This document shows, piece after piece, positions 50,776 to 59,835 of a DNA stretch of 64,000 nt. Below the pieces are notes generated by a model. That model was not told the origin of the DNA and did not search any database. It was given only the letters and a program-made list of their open reading frames with translations. This DNA comes from Staphylococcus schweitzeri. Lineage in GTDB: Bacteria; Bacillota; Bacilli; Staphylococcales; Staphylococcaceae. Made by a program: the position numbers and the translations under genes. Each line of letters starts with the position of its first letter. Position 1 is the stretch's first letter. The DNA lies in NCBI RefSeq assembly GCF_002902405.1, contig NZ_PPQS01000035.1, positions 12,428 to 76,427 of the forward strand, read 5' to 3'.

Positions 50776-52662
50776 TTAATAGACATCCCGTTGATATCGT
50801 TGTTGCTGCTTTAATTGTCGTAATAGTTGCTCCGCTTCATCTTGAGAAATATGACGCTCTTTCACTAAAACATCTTTAATTGCTTGATGGACATCTTTTG
50901 CCATACATTTTTCGTCACCACAAATGTAAATGGCGGCACCTTGGTCAAGCCACTCATTAAATCGTGAACTTTCTTCCATAATACGGTGTTGCACATACTC
51001 TTTTTGCTCTTGATCTCTTGAAAATGCAACATCTAAACGTGTTAAATTTCCATTTTCAAGCCATTCTTCTAACTCATTTTCATATAAAAAGTCTGTATCA
51101 CGATGTTGATTACCAAAGAATAACCAAGTATTACCTGTCATGCCAAGTTCTTCACGCTCTTGTAAATATGCTCTAAATGGTGCGATTCCTGTACCTGGAC
51201 CAATCATAATGACAGGAATATCCTGTTGCACTGGAAATTTGAAATTTGGATTCTTCTTCAAATATATTGGCACTGTATCACCAGGTTTAATACGCTCAGC
51301 AAAGTGCACAGAGCATACACCTTTTCTCTCACGACCATGTGCTTGATAACGGACCGCTCCAACTGTAATATGAACCTCATCTGGTGTTGCCATAAAACTA
51401 CTAGAAATAGAATATTCTCTAGATGGTAATTTTCTAAGTATTTGATATATATTTTCAGGCTGTAATTCTATTGTCGGAAAATCAGTTAACAAATCTATAA
51501 AGTCTCTATTTATGACATATTCACGAGCCCATTCCTCATCTTCAATGCATTCAGACAACGCTTCATTGTCAAAGTATATATCGGCATTTTTGAGCAATGG
51601 CACTGTTAATTTAGTGATTTCAAAATGTGATGTTAGTGCATCAACTATTGTCAATGTGTCGCCTTGATCATTGATTGGCACTGTTGATTGCGGATCCCAT
51701 CCTAGCATGCAAATCAATGTATCAACTAATTCAGGATCGTTTTGAGGTAGTGCTACAATGCAATCTCCTGGTTCATAGGACTCGCTAAAATCATCAAGTA
51801 AAAATTCAATATGGCGCGTTTCTTTATTTGAACCTGCGCTATTCAAATTGTAATTTGCTAACACTTCCGCTTCATACGGATTCGATTTAGAATACTTCTT
51901 TTCTTTAGCAGACTTGATTGACTCACTTATGATGGTTTCACTTTGAACACCTTCTGCTTTCGTATCGATCGTATTAATAACATCTGACATCCACTTTTCA
52001 GCGTCTTCTTCATAATCGATATCACAATCTACTCGTTGACATATACGTTCGGCACCTAGTTTTTCCAATAAAGTGTCGGCATCTTTACCTGCTTGACAGA
52101 AAAATTCATACGTTTGATCTCCTAAAGCAAGCACTGAATATCTCACATGGTTTAAATTTGGTGCGTCATTTTTTTCTAAAAAGTCAAAGAAATCCCATGC
52201 ATTATCAGGTGGTTCACCTTCACCATGTGTGGATGTAATAATAAATAAATCCTCTAACTGCGCGGTACTTGTCGTATCATAATCATCCATTGACATCAGC
52301 GAAACTTGATGACCAATTTCGTTTAAGCGTTCTGAAAATATTTCAGCTAATCCCATCGCATTACCTGATTCAGACCCATAAAGCACCGTTACATGTCTCT
52401 GGCTAGCTTGAATGTTTGGCTCTTTATTTTGTAGCATATAGCTCGTAGATGTTGATCGTTGTTCTGATAAATGATTATTGTTGCCTTCTATCTCTTCGAC
52501 TATTTGCTCTAGCTCACTACTAGTAGTTGTATCTTCATTATCAACCGCTAGTAAATATCCGCTAAGCCACTGTTTTTGACTTTGTGTCAATGTTTGTAAC
52601 AAATGATTCAATTCTCTTACTTGTTTTTCATTAAATGGACTATTAGACGTATTTAATTTCAA
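50776..52662 (-). CDS. cysJ: Sulfite reductase flavoprotein (CysJ)
   Basis: This 628-residue diflavin reductase has the FMN flavodoxin domain (VTVLYGSESGNAMGLAE, about residues 92-108, with THGEGEPPDN), the FAD domain with REYSISSS, and the NADPH domain with IGPGTGIAPFRAYLQ. It passes electrons from NADPH to a partner hemoprotein. It starts at a TTG (52662) after TGAGGTG. No cysI lies beside it, so its electron acceptor in this organism is uncertain. It is followed by sirC. Confidence 0.92.
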   Translation of the reverse strand: MKLNTSNSPFNEKQVRELNHLLQTLTQSQKQWLSGYLLAVDNEDTTTSSELEQIVEEIEGNNNHLSEQRSTSTSYMLQNKEPNIQASQRHVTVLYGSESGNAMGLAEIFSERLNEIGHQVSLMSMDDYDTTSTAQLEDLFIITSTHGEGEPPDNAWDFFDFLEKNDAPNLNHVRYSVLALGDQTYEFFCQAGKDADTLLEKLGAERICQRVDCDIDYEEDAEKWMSDVINTIDTKAEGVQSETIISESIKSAKEKKYSKSNPYEAEVLANYNLNSAGSNKETRHIEFLLDDFSESYEPGDCIVALPQNDPELVDTLICMLGWDPQSTVPINDQGDTLTIVDALTSHFEITKLTVPLLKNADIYFDNEALSECIEDEEWAREYVINRDFIDLLTDFPTIELQPENIYQILRKLPSREYSISSSFMATPDEVHITVGAVRYQAHGRERKGVCSVHFAERIKPGDTVPIYLKKNPNFKFPVQQDIPVIMIGPGTGIAPFRAYLQEREELGMTGNTWLFFGNQHRDTDFLYENELEEWLENGNLTRLDVAFSRDQEQKEYVQHRIMEESSRFNEWLDQGAAIYICGDEKCMAKDVHQAIKDVLVKERHISQDEAEQLLRQLKQQQRYQRDVY

Positions 52663-53071
52663 ATGTTTTCACCTCATTAGATTTGAAATATATCATTATT
52701 TCATCACTATCATCGACGTGTACTTATACACTCGCCAGAGTTGGTATTAAAGTATTTTATAAATAATAAGTCTGTTTTCACTACCTGTTTATCTTTACTT
52801 TCATTTATTCAGTTTCCACTGCTGTAAAATAATTTACAGACTTACTTGGCACTCTAAACATGTTCATCATGTCGTACTACCTTGATATATTAGATTGTTC
52901 ATCGATGCAATTTTCTATTTATTTACTACTTATTATGTACCAAATCAGCTATTCAGTAAAATAGGTCAAATTACTGATTTTCCAAATAAAAAATGCCTCC
53001 TAATGACATATTACTAATACATCATTAAGAGGCCTGGTTGTTCAAACTTACGTAAAGCGCTCTATTTAAGA
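52663..53071. other. Gap between cysJ and gpx
   Basis: About 410 bases hold the cysJ promoter and the gpx terminator. I looked for a cysI remnant (for example, the CxxxxxC...C cluster region) and saw none. Confidence 0.4.
52995..53033 (-). terminator. Terminator of gpx
   Basis: GCCTCCTAATGA pairs with TCATTAAGAGGC with one mismatch; on the reverse strand TTTTTTATTTGG follows. Confidence 0.85.
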
Positions 53072-53563
53072 TTAAGCTTCTTGCAATAATACTTCAATTT
53101 TTGCCGACATATCCTGTGGATCATCCATTGGTAAATATCGATTTACAACGTTACCTTGTCGATCGATAATAAATTTTGTGAAGTTCCATTTAATTGGGGA
53201 CCCAAAGATACCTGGTTGTTCATGCTTTAAATGTGTAAATAACGGATGTTCATCATCCCCGTTCACTGAAATTTTAGCTAAGACTGGAAAAGTTACGCCA
53301 AATTTTTCACGACTAATTTTTAAAATTTCTTCATTAGAACCTGGTTGTCGATTATCAAAATTATTATTTGGAAAACTCAACACTACCAATCCACGATCTT
53401 TATATGTTTGAAACAGTGTTTCTAACTGTTTCAATTGTTCGCTATATATACATTCTGTTGCAGTATTAACAACTAAAATAACTTTACCTTTAAACGCTTC
53501 TAATTTATAAGTGAAACCTTTATAATCACTTACTTCGATATCATACACATTTCTATTATTCAT
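53072..53563 (-). CDS. Glutathione peroxidase-family thiol peroxidase homologue
   Basis: This 163-residue protein has the GPx fold: FKGKVILVVNTATECIYSEQLKQLETLF with Cys38 at the peroxidatic position, FPNNNFDNRQPGSNEEIL, and WNFTKFIIDRQGNVVNRY with the catalytic Trp and Asn. It differs from ordinary bacterial GPx: the CGFT after the active Cys is CIYS, and FPCNQF is FPNNNF, so the usual resolving Cys and the catalytic Gln are gone. Cys38 is the only cysteine. The ATG follows TAGGGGTGTC. Confidence 0.85.
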   Translation of the reverse strand: MNNRNVYDIEVSDYKGFTYKLEAFKGKVILVVNTATECIYSEQLKQLETLFQTYKDRGLVVLSFPNNNFDNRQPGSNEEILKISREKFGVTFPVLAKISVNGDDEHPLFTHLKHEQPGIFGSPIKWNFTKFIIDRQGNVVNRYLPMDDPQDMSAKIEVLLQEA

Positions 53564-54876
53564 AAGACACCCCTACACAGTCTTTATTCTATTGAATAGT
53601 GTTTTTTTAGAATGTTCTGATAAAATAATTATGTTTTTGTACCGCAAACGCGAATTATATAGCGTAATACATTTTTTAGCTATAAAATAAACAATGTTCG
53701 AGTTTATGTTGTTAGTCAACCTATGCGATATAGCGTCATTTTCACCCTGTCTTTCTACCTTAAAATAATCACATTGTATAGTTGAATTTGTCCATATACA
53801 ATATCTTTCGTTATAACCCCTCATTATAATCATCCTTATTTTCTATTTTTAAAAAGACAATTAGACTGCTCTTTAAACTATAGATTTATACTTTAGTTAG
53901 AACCTATACATACTGACACCATACGTGTTAAAGCTAATACTTTAAATTAAGTTATAACTATGGATTAAAGAGCTGCCCAACTCAAGTAATCCTTATAAAC
54001 TTCACAAATGATTGATTTCAAAACCCTCCTTTGTTTCATTAAATATCCTTAAAGCCCTCTTAAAATTAAAATGACACGCTTGTACGTTGTAACACGCGAC
54101 AACAAATTCCATATTATTGCATATTATTAAAACAAGTCACTTTGTATCGTGTGCGACCGAATACATATTAAATCATCAACTATAATTATTCAATTATAAA
54201 AATTAAAAACGAACATTCTAAATGGATATGCTACTAATTGTTTTTTCAGTAACGTCTCGTTTACATAAAGTTAATAGTTATAAGTAATATTGAATACCAA
54301 TAATTGCTTGTTTTATAATTGCTAATTAATTATTTTTTAATCATATTATTTTTCACTTCATCATTTTTATTAATATGAATCTGATTGTATTGTAAGATTC
54401 AGTCATTCACTATTGAATTGCTACATTAATAAATTGGACTTGTTTTTCATCCTATACATACGAATTGTTTTACTTATAAGATAATGATGTGTATGCATTG
54501 AAAGTATTATGGGTTTATTCTTCTGAAAATAAACTGAATTATGTTAATTTTCAAACATTTAGGAGTATAAAAGTTTTTAAAATTAAACTTATTGCACAAA
54601 ATAAGATATATTGTGTGCAGTCTTATTTTGTAATACGCCCTTATTAGCTTTTTATTTCTATTTTCACAAGTATCAGTATGTATTTTTTTATCGTTTTATA
54701 ACGACATTCTTTAGTGCTATCGCGTCATTGTTTATAACAACATATTTAATGATTCCTGTTGTGATTTATACATTTTATGTGTTGCATAAGATATGTTGTT
54801 ATAAAACATTTTAAATCATTTTATATAAACAAGCTATATTTTTTTGATATTTTAAAAATATATGCTAAAGTCAGAA
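53564..54876. other. 1.3 kb gene-poor region between gpx and braE
   Basis: No frame here has both a ribosome site and a credible protein. A 67-codon hydrophobic frame at 54611-54814 (+) begins at a TTG and might be a small membrane protein, but support is weak. An 86-codon reverse frame at 53573-53833 looks fortuitous. The base composition is very A+T-rich. A small RNA or decayed gene is possible. Confidence 0.45.
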
Positions 54877-54905
54877 AACCGATAAGCCATTTCGGCCTAC
54901 CGGTT
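54877..54905 (-). terminator. Terminator of braDE
   Basis: On the reverse strand AACCGGTAGGCC pairs fully (two G-U pairs) with GGCTTATCGGTT across a five-base loop, followed by TTCTGACTTT. It lies about 80 bases after the braE stop. Confidence 0.8.
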
Positions 54906-54984
54906 CAGAATTTATATATGATTTATCATAATAATTGCACATATATTCTATTTACTAACGTTAAATCCTCAACTACATTATTGT

Positions 54985-56991
54985 TTAATACTTTCGCTGT
55001 TGATGTATAACTTTCGAATAAACAGTCGATGTTATTTTGTACATAACTATATATATTATTAAAGTAATTAGTACGATGATGATGTAACTTGTAACAAACA
55101 CATGATAGTTGTTTATTCCAATCATATTTAATATAGTGTATATAATTTTTCTTGCTACTAATGTATGAATCAATGCAACAACTATAGGAATTGAAAATAG
55201 CCAAAACATTTGCGTTCGAGTTATCTTTTCTATTTTTTTATTGTCTAATCCTACTTGCTCCATAATGCCATAATTATGTTGATTAGCATAACCTTCTGAA
55301 ATCTGTTTATAATACATCATTAAAAATATTCCTATAGTCAGTACAAATGAAACTACCCCACCTACAAAAATTAAGCCACCTGTTAAACGATGCCAAACAC
55401 CTAACATTTCAGATTTTGAATTTATTGAAACGCTATACTTTTTGGACATCTCTTTAGCTTGATGTGTCGTCAATTTTTTATCGCTAGGCGTATTAAAGTT
55501 AATGGATGTTGTTAATTTCTTCTGTTCTGGTGCATAATACTCTTTTACTTTTGAAAGTTGTTTTTTGTCTTTTAAAATAAGTATCATACTATCTTGAATC
55601 ATCATTAAGTTAAACTTATGTGCGTTCAACTGTTTTACCTTATGCCATTGATTATTTAGACCTACCTTAGACTGCCTTTTAAAGATTGGGACATTCGTAA
55701 TCATTCCTATACTATCTTTATCTAAATGTATTTTACTTTTTTGATAACGATTATAGTCTTTTTCTGTCAGTACAGTAATCATTACTGATTGACTTGAAAA
55801 TATCGCTCCTTCATTTCCAATAAAATCTATTGGCATATCACCATTAGCCTGTTTTAAGTTATAATGGGCATTCTTCTTTTCCAGAGTCGCTCTAAATAAT
55901 ACCATTTGATAAACTTTGAAATCTCGAGCACCGACTACTTGTCGCAAATCTCGTTGAATATTTTCAATGGTTTGTTGCCGTTTTGATGATTCATTTGTTT
56001 GTCCCATATACGTGATATCATAATCATTCGTAAATAGCTTTGTAATTGCATGATCCATATCACGATAAGTTGTTACACTCATCGTTAATGTTACTATTAA
56101 AAACGTACATAGTAGTGCTATAGTAGCAAGACTTATTGCGTTCATTTTCAAACGGACTCGCATACCAGTGACAACAAAAAAGTAACGAGGATGATAATAT
56201 ATGTTTGGTAAATGTTGCAATAAACTAATAATTATCTCACTCATACCAATAAAAAATGCATAAGTTCCGACAATAACTAATCCAATCACAATCCATATTT
56301 TAAAAAACGCACCAAATGTCGTATCTTCCTGTAGCGCAATAAAATAACCGAGATACAACGCTGCAATACCGATGAGGATTAAAAAATAGCGTAGCCATCG
56401 CGATATGCCACTACTTGAATAGGAACGATGTTGATATGTAATCGGCTTTTGAAAATTAACACTAAAAAGATTAAATATTAATAGCATGCACATCACTACT
56501 GCAATTATGATCAAGGTAATTAACATGGCTGACGCATCAAATGGATAATCTTTTAATGTTGCGCTTGGGCTACCCATTATTTTCTGTATAAACAAGAAAA
56601 AAACGGCCCCAAGCAAGTAACCACCGGCAATGCTAATTACTGAAATGATAATGAATTGGACCATTGTTTCCATAACTATCATTAAGCGCATACCTTTTTT
56701 AGTCATGCCCAATGTCATAAATATACTAAATTCTTTTCTTCTCTGTGACATCATAAATTGATTTGCATATAAAATAAAAATTAATGTTAGAAGCGCCATA
56801 AATATATTAGCTATAATAATAAACGGCACAAACAAATCATTTTTCTGCTGAACGTAATGATTCAATCCAATTGAAACAAGTGTATATTCAATCATAAATA
56901 GCACACTGACAGCTAAGATGAAGGGTATTATAACGAGTCTCTGTGTGACAAACTGGCGACGAACAATATGCCATAGCAATCTTATTTTCAT
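54985..56991 (-). CDS. braE: BraE, BceB-type ABC transporter permease
   Basis: This 668-residue permease has about ten membrane segments and a large extracellular domain (about residues 315-520) between segments seven and eight, as in BceB/VraE peptide-resistance transporters. FtsX-like segments surround it. With BraD it senses bacitracin and nisin and signals through BraS (recalled for S. aureus). It starts four bases inside the end of braD (ATGA overlap). Vra DE is a paralogous system located elsewhere; the adjacency to braRS supports the Bra name. Confidence 0.93.
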   Translation of the reverse strand: MKIRLLWHIVRRQFVTQRLVIIPFILAVSVLFMIEYTLVSIGLNHYVQQKNDLFVPFIIIANIFMALLTLIFILYANQFMMSQRRKEFSIFMTLGMTKKGMRLMIVMETMVQFIIISVISIAGGYLLGAVFFLFIQKIMGSPSATLKDYPFDASAMLITLIIIAVVMCMLLIFNLFSVNFQKPITYQHRSYSSSGISRWLRYFLILIGIAALYLGYFIALQEDTTFGAFFKIWIVIGLVIVGTYAFFIGMSEIIISLLQHLPNIYYHPRYFFVVTGMRVRLKMNAISLATIALLCTFLIVTLTMSVTTYRDMDHAITKLFTNDYDITYMGQTNESSKRQQTIENIQRDLRQVVGARDFKVYQMVLFRATLEKKNAHYNLKQANGDMPIDFIGNEGAIFSSQSVMITVLTEKDYNRYQKSKIHLDKDSIGMITNVPIFKRQSKVGLNNQWHKVKQLNAHKFNLMMIQDSMILILKDKKQLSKVKEYYAPEQKKLTTSINFNTPSDKKLTTHQAKEMSKKYSVSINSKSEMLGVWHRLTGGLIFVGGVVSFVLTIGIFLMMYYKQISEGYANQHNYGIMEQVGLDNKKIEKITRTQMFWLFSIPIVVALIHTLVARKIIYTILNMIGINNYHVFVTSYIIIVLITLIIYIVMYKITSTVYSKVIHQQRKY

Positions 56992-57743
56992 ATATTTGCA
57001 CTTCTTCCATTCACAAGTGATAGACTGTCTGCTATGCGTTGTTGAAATGTTAATTGATTTTCCTCACCACGATAAATTTCATGATATAAACGTCCATCTT
57101 TTATAAAAATGACACGTGCTGCATAGGACGCATCTATATTAGAATGTGTTACCATTAATATCGTTTGTTTCCGCTTGTTGATATCTTGAAATAATTTCAT
57201 CAGTTCTTTGGAAGTTCTTGAATCTAAAGCCCCCGTCGGTTCGTCCGCTAATAATATTGTTGGATTTGTTACTAGTGCACGTGCTATAGCGATGCGTTGC
57301 TTTTGACCACCCGAGATTTCTAAAGGATATTTATTTATTATGTCATTTATTTGTAACTGTTCCGTCAATAGCTGTATACGGTGCGATATCTCTTTTCGCT
57401 TTGCACCTGCTAAAATTAAAGGCATCATTATATTTTCCTTATTAGTCATCGTCGGTAAAAGATTAAAATCTTGAAATACAAAACCAACCATTTTTTGTCG
57501 ATACAACGCCCTATTTTTATTTTTCATGGTATTCAAATGTGTGCCATCCACAATAATGTCACCTTCAGTCACTCTATCAAAAGAAGCAATTAAATTTAGT
57601 AGTGTAGACTTCCCTGAACCGGATTCACCCATAATAGCAACAAATTCGCCTGATTCCACCGATAAATTCATTTGATTAAGTGCTGTTGTAGCGTTTAAAC
57701 CTTTACCATATACTTTTTTTACATGTTTAACTTCTAGCAACAT
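56988..57743 (-). CDS. braD: BraD, ABC transporter ATP-binding protein
   Basis: This 251-residue ATPase has Walker A GESGSGKST near residue 42, the Q-loop FQDFNLLP, the signature ISGGQKQRIAIARAL, Walker B ILLADEPTGALD and the switch His in MVTHS. It drives BraE. The start at 57743 (MLLEVKHVKKVYG) follows TGAGGTGCATACC. It is separated from braS by about 100 bases that contain an inverted repeat, so it likely has its own BraR-dependent promoter. Confidence 0.94.
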   Translation of the reverse strand: MLLEVKHVKKVYGKGLNATTALNQMNLSVESGEFVAIMGESGSGKSTLLNLIASFDRVTEGDIIVDGTHLNTMKNKNRALYRQKMVGFVFQDFNLLPTMTNKENIMMPLILAGAKRKEISHRIQLLTEQLQINDIINKYPLEISGGQKQRIAIARALVTNPTILLADEPTGALDSRTSKELMKLFQDINKRKQTILMVTHSNIDASYAARVIFIKDGRLYHEIYRGEENQLTFQQRIADSLSLVNGRSANI

Positions 57744-57790
57744 GGTATGCACCTCATTTCTTTATTAGTTCTATATTAAAACAAAAAAAT

Positions 57791-57828
57791 ACTAATAACA
57801 TTTAAAATAACCAAAAAATGTTACTAGT
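57791..57828 (-). promoter_or_regulatory. Candidate BraR operator upstream of braD
   Basis: ACTAATAACAT (57791-57801) and ATGTTACTAGT (57818-57828) are inverted arms with one mismatch and a 16-base spacer. It lies 48 bases before braD, where a BceR-type response regulator should bind. Confidence 0.6.
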
Positions 57829-57849
57829 ATACTTACAATATTGAAAGTT

Positions 57850-58737
57850 TTATTCATTTGGAAATTGAATCGTAAATGTTGTACCTTGATTCTGTTTAGA
57901 TACGACTGAAACAGGGTGATTCGTATGATTAGAAATTTGTTTCACAATAAATAAACCGATGCCACTTGAATTACTTTGGCGTTGTCCGTTATATCCTGAA
58001 TAGCCCTTATCAAATATTTTTGGTAAGTCCGCTTCACTAATACCAATGCCATTGTCTTTAATATGTAATTGATTTGATTTCTCATCATATTCAATCCATA
58101 TATCTTTACCTCTAGCATATTTTAATGCATTATTAATTAGCTGTTCTATCATTAAAGATGTCCATCGTACATCAGTTAATACCATGCAATGACAGGGTTC
58201 ATAATGTATTTTTGTTTTTTGATCAATAAACTGTATCGAATATTTCATAATTATTGGTCTAATTAAATCGTTAATTGATATTTGAGCGACTGATATATCA
58301 GATGTTTCATTTAATAATTTTAAATAACTTAATGCTAAGCTTGTATAGTTGTCAATTTGAATAATTTCTTGGCGAACACGATTCACAACATTTGGTTCGT
58401 CTCTTTCAAGTAATAGTTGTGCCGCAGTAATTGGCGTTTTCATTTGGTGTACCCATGTCAAAAAATAACTTTCTATATCATTTTTATATTCAATCTGATC
58501 ATTTTTAAGTTGATACAATGCTGTTTCTAAGTTTTCAATTTGTTGCTGTTGACTTATAGTCTTAACAAAGCTTAAGTACTTAATTCCTATGTAAATCAGT
58601 AATAACAATGAAACAATTGCAAGCGTCAATAAAAAGGCTTCTAGTGGCAATTGGTATAGATAAAATATCAAGCCAAACAAAACTATAATAACAACAACTA
58701 TACCTATTTCCTGAGCAATTTTTTTAATAAACGTCAT
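57850..58737 (-). CDS. braS: BraS, intramembrane-sensing histidine kinase
   Basis: This 295-residue kinase has two membrane segments near the N-terminus (about 14-34 and 37-55) with almost no extracellular loop, typical of BceS-type kinases that depend on their transporter for sensing. The phospho-acceptor is in WVHQMKTPI (about residue 120), with N, G1 and G2 boxes in NALKYA, IKDNGIGI and GIGLFIV. The second of two adjacent ATG codons is chosen (58737). It follows braR by ten bases. It is also called nsaS. Confidence 0.93.
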   Translation of the reverse strand: MTFIKKIAQEIGIVVVIIVLFGLIFYLYQLPLEAFLLTLAIVSLLLLIYIGIKYLSFVKTISQQQQIENLETALYQLKNDQIEYKNDIESYFLTWVHQMKTPITAAQLLLERDEPNVVNRVRQEIIQIDNYTSLALSYLKLLNETSDISVAQISINDLIRPIIMKYSIQFIDQKTKIHYEPCHCMVLTDVRWTSLMIEQLINNALKYARGKDIWIEYDEKSNQLHIKDNGIGISEADLPKIFDKGYSGYNGQRQSNSSGIGLFIVKQISNHTNHPVSVVSKQNQGTTFTIQFPNE

Positions 58738-58747
58738 CATACTCACC

Positions 58748-59413
58748 CTATACTTTATATCCAACATTTTTCTTGGTAGTAATAAAATCATTGATACCTA
58801 CAGTACTTAATTTTTTACGTAGACGTGTCATATTTACTGCTAATGTATTATCATCTATGAAGTTTTCAGACTCCCAGCATTTTTCAATTAAAGCTGTTCG
58901 ACTCACATACTTGTCTGCGTTTTGGAACAATAATTTTAGAATTTGTAATTCTGTCAAAGATAACTGTATACTCTCCCCTTGATAAGCGACCTTAGCTTCA
59001 TCTAATATTAGCGTACACCCTTTGACTGTCAAGGTATCATTGACAACTGTTAAGTCATAAGTACGTCTTAAAAGTGCTTGAATTTTAGCAATAGTTAATG
59101 ACAAATTGAATGGTTTTTCAATAAAATCATCGCCACCCATTTGTATAGCCATAATTTGATCCATGTTATCTATACGCGAACTAACAAACATGATAGGTAC
59201 ATTTGATGTTTTGCGAATTTCTTGGCACCAATGAAAACCATTTAAAGTGGGTAAATTGATATCTAACAGCACAAGCTGTGGTTGCTGATTGTTAAAAATG
59301 GCTGTTATATTATCAAATTGTTCTGCCAAAACCACATCATAATTCCATTTTTTTAATTCAGATGCTAAACTTTCCGCTATAACAAAATCATCTTCAACAA
59401 TTAATATTTTCAT
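58748..59413 (-). CDS. braR: BraR, OmpR-family response regulator
   Basis: This 221-residue regulator has a receiver domain with the phospho-acceptor Asp in VLLDINLP near residue 52 and Lys in FIEKPFN near residue 100. The C-terminal winged helix (LSLTELQILKLLFQN ... VNMTRLRKKLSTVG) binds DNA. It controls braDE and, in S. aureus, also vraDE (recalled). It is the first gene of braRS and follows a small membrane protein gene by 34 bases. It is also called nsaR. Confidence 0.94.
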   Translation of the reverse strand: MKILIVEDDFVIAESLASELKKWNYDVVLAEQFDNITAIFNNQQPQLVLLDINLPTLNGFHWCQEIRKTSNVPIMFVSSRIDNMDQIMAIQMGGDDFIEKPFNLSLTIAKIQALLRRTYDLTVVNDTLTVKGCTLILDEAKVAYQGESIQLSLTELQILKLLFQNADKYVSRTALIEKCWESENFIDDNTLAVNMTRLRKKLSTVGINDFITTKKNVGYKV

Positions 59414-59447
59414 CTATAATCTTCTTCCTTTAATTGAATTTCCTTTG

Positions 59448-59639
59448 TTATTCATTTTTATCTTGTGATTGCTGTAATGACTCAAGTTTATCTATATTTT
59501 CCGTATCATTTGGATTGTGATTTTGTGCATTCTCTTGTTCTTTTTCAAGTTGTTTTTTCTTTGAACGGCGGCGTTCTTCTAGAATGGACATCACAATAAA
59601 GAATATGATTAATAATGGAGATAACATTACTAGTATCAT
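59448..59639 (-). CDS. Small single-span membrane protein upstream of braR
   Basis: This 63-residue protein has one N-terminal membrane segment (MILVMLSPLLIIFFIVMSIL) followed by a highly charged coil (EERRRSKKKQLEKEQENAQ) and an acidic, Gln/Asn-rich tail. GAGGTGAAAAG precedes the ATG. It is close enough to braR (34 bases) to share a transcript. It may modulate the sensor module, but no family function is known to me. Confidence 0.8.
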   Translation of the reverse strand: MILVMLSPLLIIFFIVMSILEERRRSKKKQLEKEQENAQNHNPNDTENIDKLESLQQSQDKNE

Positions 59640-59835
59640 CTTTTCACCTCAATTTTCAATTAATTCGATATTACATATGCTTCTATTTTAACGCTTTCTA
59701 ATCAACAATGTCATATATATTCATTTTAATGTGTTCTATAGCTCTCTATTTACATATTTTTTACTTAAAAAACATAAGTAATCAAAATTCTTCTTTTAAA
59801 CTGATGATATAGACTTATACTCAGGAGGATGTTTT

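Noticed and set aside
53573-53833. 86-codon reverse frame upstream of gpx
   Set aside because: There is no ribosome site, its composition is not protein-like, and it occupies the gpx promoter region.
54611-54814. 67-codon hydrophobic frame in the gpx-braE gap
   Set aside because: It begins at a TTG without a good ribosome site and A+T-rich DNA often gives hydrophobic frames; kept only as a note in the gap entry.
54985-57743. Naming the transporter vraDE
   Set aside because: The ABC pair lies directly beside the BceS/BceR-type two-component genes, the arrangement of braRS-braDE; vraDE is a separate paralogous locus in S. aureus.
59640-59835. PhoP box upstream of phoB
   Set aside because: I looked for spaced TTAACA-like direct repeats and saw only scattered A/T-rich partial matches.
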